From positions 1 to 64,000 of the forward strand of contig JANXOD010000009.1 in NCBI GenBank assembly GCA_025353765.1: DNA of 64,000 nt. Direction: 5' to 3'. The notes below the pieces were generated by a model. The model searched no databases. It was given only the letters and a program-made list of their open reading frames with translations, and had not been told where the DNA came from. Source of the DNA: Sphingobacteriales bacterium. Its GTDB lineage: Bacteria; Bacteroidota; Bacteroidia; Sphingobacteriales; Sphingobacteriaceae. Below are positions 18,838 through 27,459 of this stretch, piece by piece. Within the stretch, counting starts at the first letter, position 1; the number at the start of each line of letters is the position of its first letter. The position numbers and the translations under genes are program-made.

Positions 18838-19095
18838 ATGAAAAAGATAATCTCATTTTTAGCATTTGCAGCTATTATAGCCGTATTGCCGGCTAAAGCC
18901 CAAACGAAGGCGGGAAAAGTTATTAATACAGTGGAGCATAAAACCGCTAAAACTGCTACAGTTGTTGGGGCAAAAGTAACTGACAAAAAATTAAAGAATG
19001 TTAAAGGTCCTAATGGCGAAACATGTTATGTAGATAAATATGATAAAAAGTACTACGTAAGCAAACGTGGACATAGGGTATTTTTAAAGAAGTAA
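18838..19095 (+). CDS. Small secreted basic protein of unknown function
   Basis: 85 aa from ATG 18838; an in-frame ATG at 18820 would add six residues before the signal peptide. Signal peptide about 1-21 (ends PAKAQ). The mature protein is short and lysine-rich, with VKGPNGETCYVDKYDKKYYV and a C-terminal RGHRVFLKK. I do not recognise a family. It stands alone, with its own terminator immediately after the stop, and probably acts in the periplasm or outside the cell. Confidence 0.72.
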   Translation: MKKIISFLAFAAIIAVLPAKAQTKAGKVINTVEHKTAKTATVVGAKVTDKKLKNVKGPNGETCYVDKYDKKYYVSKRGHRVFLKK

Positions 19096-19101
19096 ATAAA
19101 A

Positions 19102-19130
19102 AAAATCTGAATTAAATTCGGATTTTTTTT
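19102..19130 (+). terminator. Intrinsic terminator after small secreted protein gene
   Basis: A hairpin of about 11 bp (AAAATCTGAAT pairing with ATTCGGATTTT, one G-U, TAA loop) runs into an eight-base T-tract, 6 bp after the stop codon. Confidence 0.8.
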
Positions 19131-19345
19131 ATGACACGATTGATTCTTTCAAGTTGAAAGAAAGATCAATCTTCTGTGGGTTTATGCTGTACTGATCAGA
19201 GCACATACGTTTCCACTCACACAAAAGATTGATGAAACAAACATACTTTTATCAAAATAATTCAGAAAGAGATAAACTACCTGAATTATGGGGTAGAAAT
19301 ACGTGTTTAGCAAATTGTAATGAGCTTATCCTGTTTGGTTTCTCA
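19131..19345. other. Gene-free intergenic stretch with a bulged inverted repeat
   Basis: No gene seen. An inverted repeat at 19138-19171 (GATTGAT..CTTTCAA with its complement, three-base bulge, one-base spacer) is the only structure; its function is unknown. Confidence 0.4.
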
Positions 19346-19384
19346 TAAAAAAATCCCTGCTGATTTTAGCAACAAGGATTTCAA
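19346..19384 (-). terminator. Intrinsic terminator of the DEAD-box helicase gene
   Basis: Read on the minus strand, AAATCCTTGTTG pairs with CAGCAGGGATTT (12 bp with G-U pairs) and is followed by a run of seven Ts. It lies just past the helicase stop codon. Confidence 0.8.
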
Positions 19385-19402
19385 ATAATAGTTAACTTAA
19401 TT

Positions 19403-21253
19403 TTAGTTACGTCTGCGTCTATCACCGCCACCGCCTTCGCGATTTCCGCTGCTGCGTTCTTCACGGCGTTTACCGGAAAAGTCACGGAAACCACCGCCAC
19501 CTTCACGACTTCCGCCGCCAGTACGGGCACGATAACCGCCACCACTTCCACCCTCACGACTTTTATAGCCACCGCTGCTACGTTCACGGTTACCACCACT
19601 GCGTTCAGAACTTCCACCTTCTCTGTCACCCGCGAGTTCAATACGTACTGATCTTCCCTGGTAATCAACAGATTTAAAACCTTGTTGAACCTGGTCTACA
19701 AAAGCATTTTCTACTTCAAAAAATGTAAAAACACCCTTTAAATCAATTTTGCCGATGCTTTTCCCACTAATTTTAGTGTTATTGCAAATGAAACCTAACA
19801 TGTCCCCACGGGTAAAATCATCTACAGAACCTAAATTCATAAATAAGCGGGTATAACCTGCGCTAACACTTGATTTAAATGAACGATCTCCACGATCACT
19901 ACGGTCGCCTGAACGCTCTTCATGTGCCGATGCATTCAGATCAGGAGCCTTTGAATAATATTCAAGGAAACGGTTAAACTCTAAAGACGCAAAGCGTTTT
20001 ACGATTTCTTCCTTATCCAAATCTTTAAACTCCTCCATTATACGAGGAATGTATTGTTCAATTTGTTCCTGGTTAACTTCTACATTATGCACTTTATGCA
20101 CCAAGGCAAAAAGTTGTTTTTCGCAAACATCAAATCCATTAGGGATTTCTGCTTTTGTAAACTGTTTTCCAAGAACGCGTTCTATCTGGCGTATTTTACC
20201 CTGTTCTTTAGAATTAATAATAGCAATTGAAATTCCTGTTTTACCGGCACGGCCTGTACGTCCGCTTCGGTGAGTATAGCTTTCAAGCTCATCTGGTAAA
20301 GAGTAATTTATAACGTGAGTTACATCATTTACATCAATACCACGGGCTGCTACATCGGTTGCAATTAATAATTGTAAACTTCTATCGCGATAGCGCTTCA
20401 TCACCTTATCACGTTGTTGTTGTGAAAGATCACCATGTAAAGCATCTGCGTTGTAACCGTCTTTAATTAATGATTCTGCAATTTCCTGGGTTTCGATTTT
20501 GGTGCGGCAAAATACAATACCAAAGATCTCGGGATTGAAATCGACAATGCGTTTGAATGCTGCATATTTATCGCGGGCACGCACTACATAATATTCATGT
20601 TCGATATTAACGTTACCGGTATTTTTGGTACCCATGGTTAATTCAAACGGATCTGTCATGTATTTTTTCGCAATCCGGCGAACTTCTGACGGCATGGTTG
20701 CAGAAAATAACCAGGTTTTTTTATCTTCTGGAGTGGTAGACAAAATACTGTCGATATCTTCCTGAAAGCCCATATTGAGCATTTCATCAGCTTCATCTAA
20801 CACCACAAAACCTACCTGAGAAAAATTAATCGCTTTGCGATTGATAATATCAAGCATACGGCCTGGTGTGGCCACTACGATCTGCACGCCACGTTTGATC
20901 TGGCGTAATTGATCGGAAATATTAGCACCGCCATAAACAGCAACAACGTTCACGTTCTTCATGTTTTTGGCGTAATTATTCATATCGTTGGTGATCTGTA
21001 AACACAGCTCACGGGTTGGACATAAAATAAGTGCCTGGGGATAATTTTCTTCGAAATCGAGTAATTCTAATAAAGGCAGGCCAAATGCTGCCGTTTTACC
21101 GGTTCCTGTTTGAGCTAATCCGACAAAATCGTTGCTGCCTGAAAGTAATACCGGGATGGCTTGCTCCTGGATTGGTGTGGGATTTTCAAATCCCAGTTCA
21201 GTAATGGCATTAACAATATCATGACGGATACCCAAGTTACTAAATGGGTTCAT
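19403..21253 (-). CDS. DEAD-box ATP-dependent RNA helicase (DbpA/CsdA-like)
   Basis: 616 aa. RecA domain 1 carries the Q motif (FENPTPIQEQAIP), Walker A AQTGTGKTAA, DEAD in VLDEADEML and SAT. RecA domain 2 carries ATDVAARGIDVNDV and HRSGRTGRAG. A DbpA-type RNA-binding domain follows at about 465-540 (TRLFMNLGSVDDFTRGDMLG), then a glycine/arginine-rich tail of RGG type (about 545-616). It unwinds structured RNA in ribosome assembly or cold adaptation. A -7 box TATCTTTG lies at 21299-21292 on the minus strand, and the leader contains a small hairpin CTAAC..GTTAG (21270-21285). Confidence 0.95.
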   Translation of the reverse strand: MNPFSNLGIRHDIVNAITELGFENPTPIQEQAIPVLLSGSNDFVGLAQTGTGKTAAFGLPLLELLDFEENYPQALILCPTRELCLQITNDMNNYAKNMKNVNVVAVYGGANISDQLRQIKRGVQIVVATPGRMLDIINRKAINFSQVGFVVLDEADEMLNMGFQEDIDSILSTTPEDKKTWLFSATMPSEVRRIAKKYMTDPFELTMGTKNTGNVNIEHEYYVVRARDKYAAFKRIVDFNPEIFGIVFCRTKIETQEIAESLIKDGYNADALHGDLSQQQRDKVMKRYRDRSLQLLIATDVAARGIDVNDVTHVINYSLPDELESYTHRSGRTGRAGKTGISIAIINSKEQGKIRQIERVLGKQFTKAEIPNGFDVCEKQLFALVHKVHNVEVNQEQIEQYIPRIMEEFKDLDKEEIVKRFASLEFNRFLEYYSKAPDLNASAHEERSGDRSDRGDRSFKSSVSAGYTRLFMNLGSVDDFTRGDMLGFICNNTKISGKSIGKIDLKGVFTFFEVENAFVDQVQQGFKSVDYQGRSVRIELAGDREGGSSERSGGNRERSSGGYKSREGGSGGGYRARTGGGSREGGGGFRDFSGKRREERSSGNREGGGGDRRRRN

Positions 21254-21323
21254 GATAATTTAAAAAAATCTAACAGTATTGTTAGAAGCCGCAAAGATAT
21301 ACAAAAGAATGGGATTTCTTAAA

Positions 21324-21362
21324 CTAAAAAGAGGCTGTCTTTTTGAGACAGCCTCTTTTTAG
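21324..21362 (-). terminator. Strong hairpin terminator downstream of the T9SS cargo gene
   Basis: A perfect 17-bp stem (21324-21340 with 21346-21362), TTTTG loop. It ends transcription of the minus-strand gene at 21379-22596 and insulates the helicase promoter. Confidence 0.88.
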
Positions 21363-21378
21363 TATTTTAATTGCTGAA

Positions 21379-22596
21379 TTATTTAATAAACTTCAGATTC
21401 AGGTTTTCTGTTGCTGTGCTTAATGTAGCAATATTTAAACCGGCTTGCATTTGTGGAGCAGCTATTTTTACTAAGTTAAGGCCTTGGCTTAAGCTCAAAG
21501 TCTGATTAAGTAATTTACGGCCGCTTGCATTAAATACAGTAAATTGAGCATTTGTATTAGTTGACGAATACACAGAAACTTCTATTTCACTTTCCTCTTT
21601 AGAAGCATAAACATGAAATGCGGATTTATTTAAATCAACAGTAACTGCTACCACAGCAGATTTGGTATTTTTTCCATCAAAATCAAACTGATTTAACTGG
21701 TAATAGTTCGTACCAGCAAATGGACTTTGATCAGTATAAGAATAATTATGAACAGCATCTGAATTTCCATTACCATTTACTTTTGCAACAGAACGGAATG
21801 TTTTACCATCTGTGGAGCGTAATACTTCAAAATAGGAATTGTTTTTTTCTGATGCTGTAGCCCAGTTTAATTGAACACCTTTTGTTTGTTTTTTTCCTGT
21901 GAATGAAGTAAGGGTTACAGGAAGAACTGCTGCTCTTAAAGATTGAATATATGTATCATTAGTTATATTATTAGCAGACCCGAGTGTTAAACCTGTTGCA
22001 GCACCTGTAGCATCTGTGCCATTATAATCTGATATTGATGATGTAGAATTATTGGCATAAACAAATTGATTTGTACCTGCAGTAGCGGTAGATCTTAACC
22101 TGGGATCTAATGCTGATGTAAATTGTGAGCCTGCAGTTCCTCCCGCCAAAATATGTATTGACCCTGTTACACCAGCAATTCCACTACCAGCACTTTTTAT
22201 CATAATCATATCTGTAGTGGATATATCAAAGCTTCCTCCGCCATTTGTGAAATATGTTGCATTATCAAGTCCTAGATCTAAATTAAAATCAGAACCGCCT
22301 GCAACCACATCCGCAGAGGAGCCATCTTTACGTAATACTATAAGAGTTCCGGACTGCACACTTGCCCATAAGGCATCTGTTGTAAATGTATATTTTCCAC
22401 CATTATCTGATCCCATACTTGCTGAAAAATCTTTAACAATCATACCCCTCATATCAAGGTTATTAGTGATAACTAAAAGTTCAATTGCATCTCCGGTAAC
22501 GACACCAGTATTAAAATATTTATTTATAACAACGCTTTGACTAAAAGCTGTAATTGTTATTTGTAAGAAAAGCAAAACAAGTAAAATTTTTTTCAT
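21379..22596 (-). CDS. Secreted protein with T9SS type A-like sorting domain
   Basis: 405 aa. Signal peptide about 1-19 (ends AFSQ). The N-terminal half (INKYFNTGVVTGDAIELLVI) resembles lamin-tail-like domains of secreted Bacteroidota proteins. VLPVTLTSFTGKKQTKGVQLNWATASEKNNSYFEVLRS is the stretch that typically precedes a sorting domain. The last 75 residues (FTVFNASGRKLLNQ ... LNLKFIK) fit a diverged type A T9SS C-terminal domain. A -7-like box TATATTTG lies at 22631-22624 on the minus strand. Exported and probably attached to the cell surface; no enzymatic motif seen. Confidence 0.82.
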   Translation of the reverse strand: MKKILLVLLFLQITITAFSQSVVINKYFNTGVVTGDAIELLVITNNLDMRGMIVKDFSASMGSDNGGKYTFTTDALWASVQSGTLIVLRKDGSSADVVAGGSDFNLDLGLDNATYFTNGGGSFDISTTDMIMIKSAGSGIAGVTGSIHILAGGTAGSQFTSALDPRLRSTATAGTNQFVYANNSTSSISDYNGTDATGAATGLTLGSANNITNDTYIQSLRAAVLPVTLTSFTGKKQTKGVQLNWATASEKNNSYFEVLRSTDGKTFRSVAKVNGNGNSDAVHNYSYTDQSPFAGTNYYQLNQFDFDGKNTKSAVVAVTVDLNKSAFHVYASKEESEIEVSVYSSTNTNAQFTVFNASGRKLLNQTLSLSQGLNLVKIAAPQMQAGLNIATLSTATENLNLKFIK

Positions 22597-22676
22597 GATT
22601 TTTTAAATTTAGGGTTTGGATTTCAAATATAATAAAGAATAAATTACAACAGAGTAGATTTCTGGAATTTTTTTTA

Positions 22677-23144
22677 TTAGCGTAACCTATCCGCAGATTT
22701 AATTAGTTTTTCATCATTCCGGATGCCTCTTAAAGCCAAAATAATAAATAATATCGCAAGAGAAGGAAGTATAACCCCTATTCCATAATTATCAACCTGT
22801 AGCGTAATGTTTCCTAAAACCTGCTTGGCTGTTTGAACCAGCCAAAAACTGTATCCTAATAAGACTAAAATACTGAGATAACAGATCATAATTTGCTTTT
22901 TACGATCCTGGTAGAAGAATATAATGATAAATGGCAGCAGTCCCACCAATACGGTAGCAATAGTTAAAACTAAAAATTGCTGAGTTTGAACAACCTGGCC
23001 ACCTATATTTTGATAAACACCGGTTACTTTTAATGCCTTTGCTGTGCCATCTGAATTCAATACCTGGATGTAAGGGAATAGAAATAAGCAAAATAAAGCT
23101 GCGGTTGCAAAAAATAGCCAGATGGTTTGTACTCGTTGTAACAT
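22677..23144 (-). CDS. DUF4293 family four-helix membrane protein
   Basis: 155 aa from ATG 23144. A longer frame from TTG 23165 would overlap the promoter box TATCTTTG (23170-23163, minus strand), so the shorter start is used. The N-terminus MLQRVQTIWLFFATAALF and four hydrophobic segments (about 8-27, 50-70, 78-96, 115-135) match the Bacteroidota-specific DUF4293 family. Inner membrane, function unknown. Divergent from truA. Confidence 0.85.
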   Translation of the reverse strand: MLQRVQTIWLFFATAALFCLFLFPYIQVLNSDGTAKALKVTGVYQNIGGQVVQTQQFLVLTIATVLVGLLPFIIIFFYQDRKKQIMICYLSILVLLGYSFWLVQTAKQVLGNITLQVDNYGIGVILPSLAILFIILALRGIRNDEKLIKSADRLR

Positions 23145-23162
23145 AATTTGAATGATTTTAAG

Positions 23163-23170
23163 CAAAGATA
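23163..23170 (-). promoter_or_regulatory. Bacteroidota -7 box for the DUF4293 gene
   Basis: TATCTTTG on the minus strand matches TAnnTTTG, 18 nt before the ATG at 23144. No clear -33 element. Confidence 0.5.
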
Positions 23171-23320
23171 ACAGGCAAAGCGGAAGTTTAGCTGTTATTT
23201 GTTTATTTGTTGAATTGGTTAAGTGTTTAACTGTTTATTTATTGATATGTTTAATTTTATTGCATATTTTCAAATTAGCTCATTTCAAATCGCAAATTAG
23301 CATATTCTTGATCTGCTTAC

Positions 23321-23328
23321 TACCTTTG
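23321..23328 (+). promoter_or_regulatory. Bacteroidota -7 box for truA
   Basis: TACCTTTG matches TAnnTTTG and ends only 5 nt before the GTG start of truA, so a transcript from it would have almost no leader. No TTG at the expected -33 distance. Confidence 0.45.
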
Positions 23329-23333
23329 ATGCC

Positions 23334-24128
23334 GTGAGGAAAACACAACGATATTTTATTGAACTCTCTTATAATGGTACAGCCTATCATGGCTGGCAGA
23401 TCCAGGAAAACGCAATATCTGTTCAGGAAGTTCTAAATAAAGCATTATCTACGGTTTTTAGGCAAACTATTGATACGCTGGGTTGCGGACGAACAGATAC
23501 AGGAGTCCATGCCAGGCAGTTATTTGCTCATTTTGATATTATTGAGTCCGAAAGTTGGGAAGTCGGGGAGTCGGAAGTGGGAGAGTTGATAGTCAATCTC
23601 AATACTCAACTCATCACCAGTATAAATGCTCTTCTTCCATATGATATTGCTGTAAAACGAATCATTAAGGTTGAACCTGATGCACATGCCCGGTTTGATG
23701 CGACCCAACGTTCTTATGAATATCATATTCATTTTAATAAAGATCCATTCAAGCATAATTTATCCTGGTTATTGCGGGATGAACCTAATATAGAATTAAT
23801 GAACGAAGCAGCAAAAATACTGATGGAATACCATGACTTTAGTTGTTTCAGCAAATCAAATACACAAACGGCAACTAATAATTGTGTGATATCACAGGCA
23901 GAATGGGTTCGGACTGAAGGCGGTGTAATCTTTCATATTTCTGCAGACCGATTTTTGAGGAATATGGTAAGAGCTATTGTGGGTACTTTAGTGCAGGTGG
24001 GTAAAAAAGAGATTGAACCTATGGAAATTCGAAAGATAATTGAAAGTAAGAATCGCTGCAATGCCGGAGCATCTGTTCCTGCCTGCGGATTGTATTTAAC
24101 AAAAGTGATTTATCCCTATATTGTTTAG
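23334..24128 (+). CDS. truA: tRNA pseudouridine(38-40) synthase TruA
   Basis: 264 aa. Isomerises uridines in the tRNA anticodon arm. The conserved start RYFIELSYNGTAYHGWQIQ leaves no room for an ATG, so GTG 23334 is the start. GCGRTDTGVHA holds the catalytic aspartate (D55), and FLRNMVRAIVGTLVQVG is the C-terminal motif. Residues about 70-95 (IIESESWEVGESEVGELI) look like an insertion compared with the usual short loop between HFD and the LNALLP motif. Its DNA resembles an intergenic repeat at 42521-42610. Divergent from the DUF4293 gene. Confidence 0.95.
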   Translation: MRKTQRYFIELSYNGTAYHGWQIQENAISVQEVLNKALSTVFRQTIDTLGCGRTDTGVHARQLFAHFDIIESESWEVGESEVGELIVNLNTQLITSINALLPYDIAVKRIIKVEPDAHARFDATQRSYEYHIHFNKDPFKHNLSWLLRDEPNIELMNEAAKILMEYHDFSCFSKSNTQTATNNCVISQAEWVRTEGGVIFHISADRFLRNMVRAIVGTLVQVGKKEIEPMEIRKIIESKNRCNAGASVPACGLYLTKVIYPYIV

Positions 24129-24160
24129 GCTTGTAGCCCACAAATCTATCTCATAAAAAC

Positions 24161-25927
24161 ATGGCTAAAGTAAGCGGAAAAGCAGTTGATATAAATTTAT
24201 TAAAACGGATATTTCGTTACGTTATTCCGTATCGTGGTATATTCCTGTGGTCTGTTATTTTAACCATTTTCCTGTCCGTATTAGCTCCCGTAAGGCCTTT
24301 ACTCATTCAATATACACTTGATAAATATATACTGGAGAATGATAGCAGCGGACTATTAAGAATGACCTTTATCATGATTGGATTATTACTATTACAAACC
24401 GTTGTGCAGTATTTTCATACCTTTTTAACCAATACTTTGGGCCAATCGGTTATTAAAGATCTTCGTATAAACGTATTTAATCACATTAGCAGTTTAAGGT
24501 TAAAGTATTTTGATCATACCCCTATTGGCCAGTTAATTACCCGAACCGTATCCGATTTGGAAACTATTGCTGATATTTTTTCGGAAGGTTTAATTATGAT
24601 CATTGGTGATATTTTACAAGTAATTGCCATTATTGGAGTGATGTTATATACTGATTGGAAACTGACTCTGATCGTTCTGATACCCATGCCTTTCTTAATA
24701 GTGGCATCTTATGTATTTAAAGAAGCCATTAAATCTGCTTTTCAGGATGTTCGTGCCCAGGTATCTCATTTGAATACATTCTTGCAGGAGCATATTACAG
24801 GAATACGAATCATCCAGTATTTTGCCCGCGAAGACCAGGAAATGCTAAAATTTAAGGGTATTAATGCGAAACACCGGGATGCTAATATCCGCTCAAACTG
24901 GTATTATTCCATTTTCTTTCCTGTGGTAGAACTTATATCAGCTATTTCAATTGGCTTATTGGTGTGGTATGGATCGAAAGCAATTTTATCAAACACCATT
25001 TCGCCCGGTGTGGTGGTGGCATTTATCATGTACATTAACATGCTTTTTCGTCCCATTAGAGAACTTGCAGATAAGTTTAACACCTTACAAATGGGTATGG
25101 TTGGCGCAGAGCGGATCTTCAATGTGCTTGATACGAATGAAATCACAGAAAATAAAGGGACTCTACAACCTGCTGTATTGAAAGGCGAAATTGAATTCAA
25201 AAATGTATGGTTTGCTTATGATGATGAGAACTGGATATTAAAGGATATTTCTTTTCATGTTAAACCCGGCGAAACACTGGCATTGGTTGGAGCAACCGGA
25301 GCCGGGAAATCATCAACCATTAATATCCTAAACCGTTTTTATGAAATTAATAAAGGAAGTGTTCAGGTAGATGGGGTAGATATCCGCGATTATGATTTAA
25401 ATTATTTACGTTCTCAAATAGCAACTGTATTGCAGGATGTATTTTTATTTTCAGATTCTATTGCCAATAATATCAATTTGAATAATCAGGCAATTACCCG
25501 GGAGCAGCTTATCACAGCAGCAAAAGAAGTGGGTGCGCATGATTTTATAGAACGTTTACCCGGTGGTTTTGATTACGATGTGATGGAACGCGGAGCCACA
25601 TTATCTGCCGGACAGGCTCAACTCATTTCATTTATACGTGCATTAGTTTATGATCCTGCAATTTTAGTGCTTGATGAAGCCACATCATCAGTGGATACAG
25701 AGACGGAGGTTTTAATACAAAATGCGATAAATAAATTAATGCAAAGCCGCACATCCATTGTGATTGCTCACCGATTATCCACTATTCAAAATGCAGATAA
25801 GATCATTGTTCTGGATCACGGAGAAATCAAAGAAATGGGTTCTCACCAGGAGTTATTGAGACTAAATGGATATTATAAACGCCTGTATGATTTGCAGTTT
25901 AATTCTGAAGGAATTGCTAAATCATAA
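24161..25927 (+). CDS. ABC exporter, fused permease and ATPase (MsbA-like)
   Basis: 588 aa half-transporter working as a dimer in the inner membrane. Six transmembrane helices (about 20-320) precede the nucleotide-binding domain: Walker A GATGAGKSS near 375, the signature LSAGQAQ (usually LSGGQ), Walker B ILVLDEATSSVD and H-loop IAHRLSTI. Substrate unknown; lipid or drug export is the family norm. The ATG is 32 bp after the truA stop, so co-transcription is possible. Confidence 0.92.
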   Translation: MAKVSGKAVDINLLKRIFRYVIPYRGIFLWSVILTIFLSVLAPVRPLLIQYTLDKYILENDSSGLLRMTFIMIGLLLLQTVVQYFHTFLTNTLGQSVIKDLRINVFNHISSLRLKYFDHTPIGQLITRTVSDLETIADIFSEGLIMIIGDILQVIAIIGVMLYTDWKLTLIVLIPMPFLIVASYVFKEAIKSAFQDVRAQVSHLNTFLQEHITGIRIIQYFAREDQEMLKFKGINAKHRDANIRSNWYYSIFFPVVELISAISIGLLVWYGSKAILSNTISPGVVVAFIMYINMLFRPIRELADKFNTLQMGMVGAERIFNVLDTNEITENKGTLQPAVLKGEIEFKNVWFAYDDENWILKDISFHVKPGETLALVGATGAGKSSTINILNRFYEINKGSVQVDGVDIRDYDLNYLRSQIATVLQDVFLFSDSIANNINLNNQAITREQLITAAKEVGAHDFIERLPGGFDYDVMERGATLSAGQAQLISFIRALVYDPAILVLDEATSSVDTETEVLIQNAINKLMQSRTSIVIAHRLSTIQNADKIIVLDHGEIKEMGSHQELLRLNGYYKRLYDLQFNSEGIAKS

Positions 25928-25987
25928 TCACATCCATAAACCAATTAACCTCTACTCAATTTCTTTAATTCTTTTCAGCATTACCTT

Positions 25988-26017
25988 TTGACATTCATGC
26001 TGATTCTGTTAGCTTTG
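25988..26017 (+). promoter_or_regulatory. Canonical Bacteroidota promoter of sucD
   Basis: -33 TTG at 25988-25990 and -7 TAGCTTTG at 26010-26017, separated by 19 nt. The start codon follows 18 nt later. Confidence 0.8.
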
Positions 26018-26035
26018 CCAAACTAAAAAACAATC

Positions 26036-26920
26036 ATGAGTGTACTCGTTAATAAAGATTCAAAAGTTATAGTTCAGGGATTTACCGGTACTGAAGGTAC
26101 GTACCATGCATCGCAAATGATTGAGTACGGGACTCAGGTTGTGGGTGGTGTTACTCCCGGGAAAGGCGGTCAGCAACACCTGGAACGCCCTGTATTTAAT
26201 ACCGTTATAGATGCTGTTGAAAAAACAGGCGCCGATGTTTCTATCATTTTTGTACCTCCTGCATTTGCCGCAGATGCAATTATGGAAGCTGCCGAAGCAG
26301 GTATCAAAGTGATCGTATGTATTACGGAAGGAATTCCAACGAAAGACATGATTCTGGTGAAAGAGTATATTTCAGATCGCGATTGTCGTTTAATTGGTCC
26401 TAATTGTCCGGGTATTATTACAGCTGATGAAGCTAAAATAGGCATTATGCCGGGCTTTATATTTAGAAAAGGAACAGTTGGTATCGTGTCTAAATCAGGA
26501 ACGTTAACTTACGAAGCGGTAGACCAGGTTGTAAAAGCTGGTTTAGGAATTACTACAGCTATCGGTATTGGCGGTGATCCGATCATCGGAACTCCAACTA
26601 AAGAAGCTGTTGAGCTGTTAATGAATGATCCGGAAACGGAAGGCATTGTAATGATTGGTGAGATTGGTGGTGGAATGGAAGCAGAAGCTGCCCGCTGGAT
26701 AAAAGAACATGGTACAAAACCGGTTGTAGGCTTTATCGCCGGACAAACTGCTCCTCCGGGACGCCGTATGGGCCATGCAGGAGCTATTGTTGGTGGTGCT
26801 GATGATACTGCTGCCGCTAAAATGAAGATTATGCGTGAATGCGGTATTCGTGTAGTAGAATCGCCGGCAGAAATTGGTGAGGCGATGGCTGATGAATTAC
26901 GCAAAGCAGGAAAAATATAA
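26036..26920 (+). CDS. sucD: Succinyl-CoA synthetase subunit alpha
   Basis: 294 aa. TCA-cycle enzyme that interconverts succinyl-CoA and succinate with nucleotide triphosphate formation. CoA-binding Rossmann domain with [13 protein letters not shown]; ligase domain with [16 protein letters not shown] and the phosphohistidine loop [18 protein letters not shown]. The beta subunit gene sucC is not adjacent. It has its own promoter (25988-26017) and terminator, so it is a single-gene unit. Confidence 0.97.
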   Translation: MSVLVNKDSKVIVQGFTGTEGTYHASQMIEYGTQVVGGVTPGKGGQQHLERPVFNTVIDAVEKTGADVSIIFVPPAFAADAIMEAAEAGIKVIVCITEGIPTKDMILVKEYISDRDCRLIGPNCPGIITADEAKIGIMPGFIFRKGTVGIVSKSGTLTYEAVDQVVKAGLGITTAIGIGGDPIIGTPTKEAVELLMNDPETEGIVMIGEIGGGMEAEAARWIKEHGTKPVVGFIAGQTAPPGRRMGHAGAIVGGADDTAAAKMKIMRECGIRVVESPAEIGEAMADELRKAGKI

Positions 26921-26955
26921 TTTGTTTGCTGTTGTAGAAACCAACAGTGGTTTTT

Positions 26956-26997
26956 AAAGCAAGAAATCCCGATCATTTGATCGGGATTTCTTGCTTT
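26956..26997 (+). terminator. Strong intrinsic terminator after sucD
   Basis: A perfect 19-bp stem (26956-26974 with 26979-26997) and ATTT loop; the descending arm ends in a short T-run. Confidence 0.9.
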
Positions 26998-27112
26998 TGG
27001 GAAGATCTTCTCTTTTGTTATCTATTCCTGAATCAAATTTGCCGTTTCTAGCTTTGGATTTGTCATCCCTGACTTCAGATTTATCATTTCTATCTTCAGA
27101 TTTGATGTTTCG

Positions 27113-27364
27113 GGTTTGATATTGGCATTATTAGGTTTCATAACGACGTTATTCGGTTTAATAATGCCATTATTAACTTTCATATTGCCATTATTGAGTT
27201 TGATAATGGTGTTATTGGACTTCATAATGCCATTATTAGGTTTGATAATGACGTTAGTGGGTTTGAGATTGCCAATGTCAAGGCTGACATTGATGTTTTC
27301 AGGTTTGATAATGATATTATTGGATTTGATATTGACGTTTTCGGGTTTGACTTTACTAATAGTG
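27113..27364. repeat. 21-bp degenerate tandem repeat array (12 units)
   Basis: Twelve consecutive units of exactly 21 bp, consensus near GGTTTGATAATGNCATTATTG, with no indels. More degenerate units of 21 and 14 bp extend upstream to about 27040. Both strands contain open frames (plus 27116-27382, minus 27225-27022) that translate the repeat into heptapeptides. I do not call them genes, because they have no plausible initiation or family and the frames follow from the period. The array occupies the gap between the sucD terminator and the next gene. Confidence 0.85.
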
Positions 27365-27459
27365 GGTTTGAAATGGCAGTAATTAAATCAGCTACCATAT
27401 TTTCAAAAATCTAACAAGATACTTGTAGATTTATCTGCTATAGATTGAATATAAAACTT

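Noticed and set aside
19381-19668. Valine/alanine-rich frame over the helicase 3' end.
   Set aside because: It is a reading of the glycine/arginine-rich tail in another frame.
23152-23337. Small plus-strand frame between the DUF4293 gene and truA.
   Set aside because: It overlaps both promoters and the truA start, and has low-complexity hydrophobic content with no family.
27022-27382. Open frames on both strands across the 27-kb repeat array, giving heptapeptide-repeat proteins.
   Set aside because: The frames follow from a 21-bp period without stops; no family, signal or convincing start supports translation.
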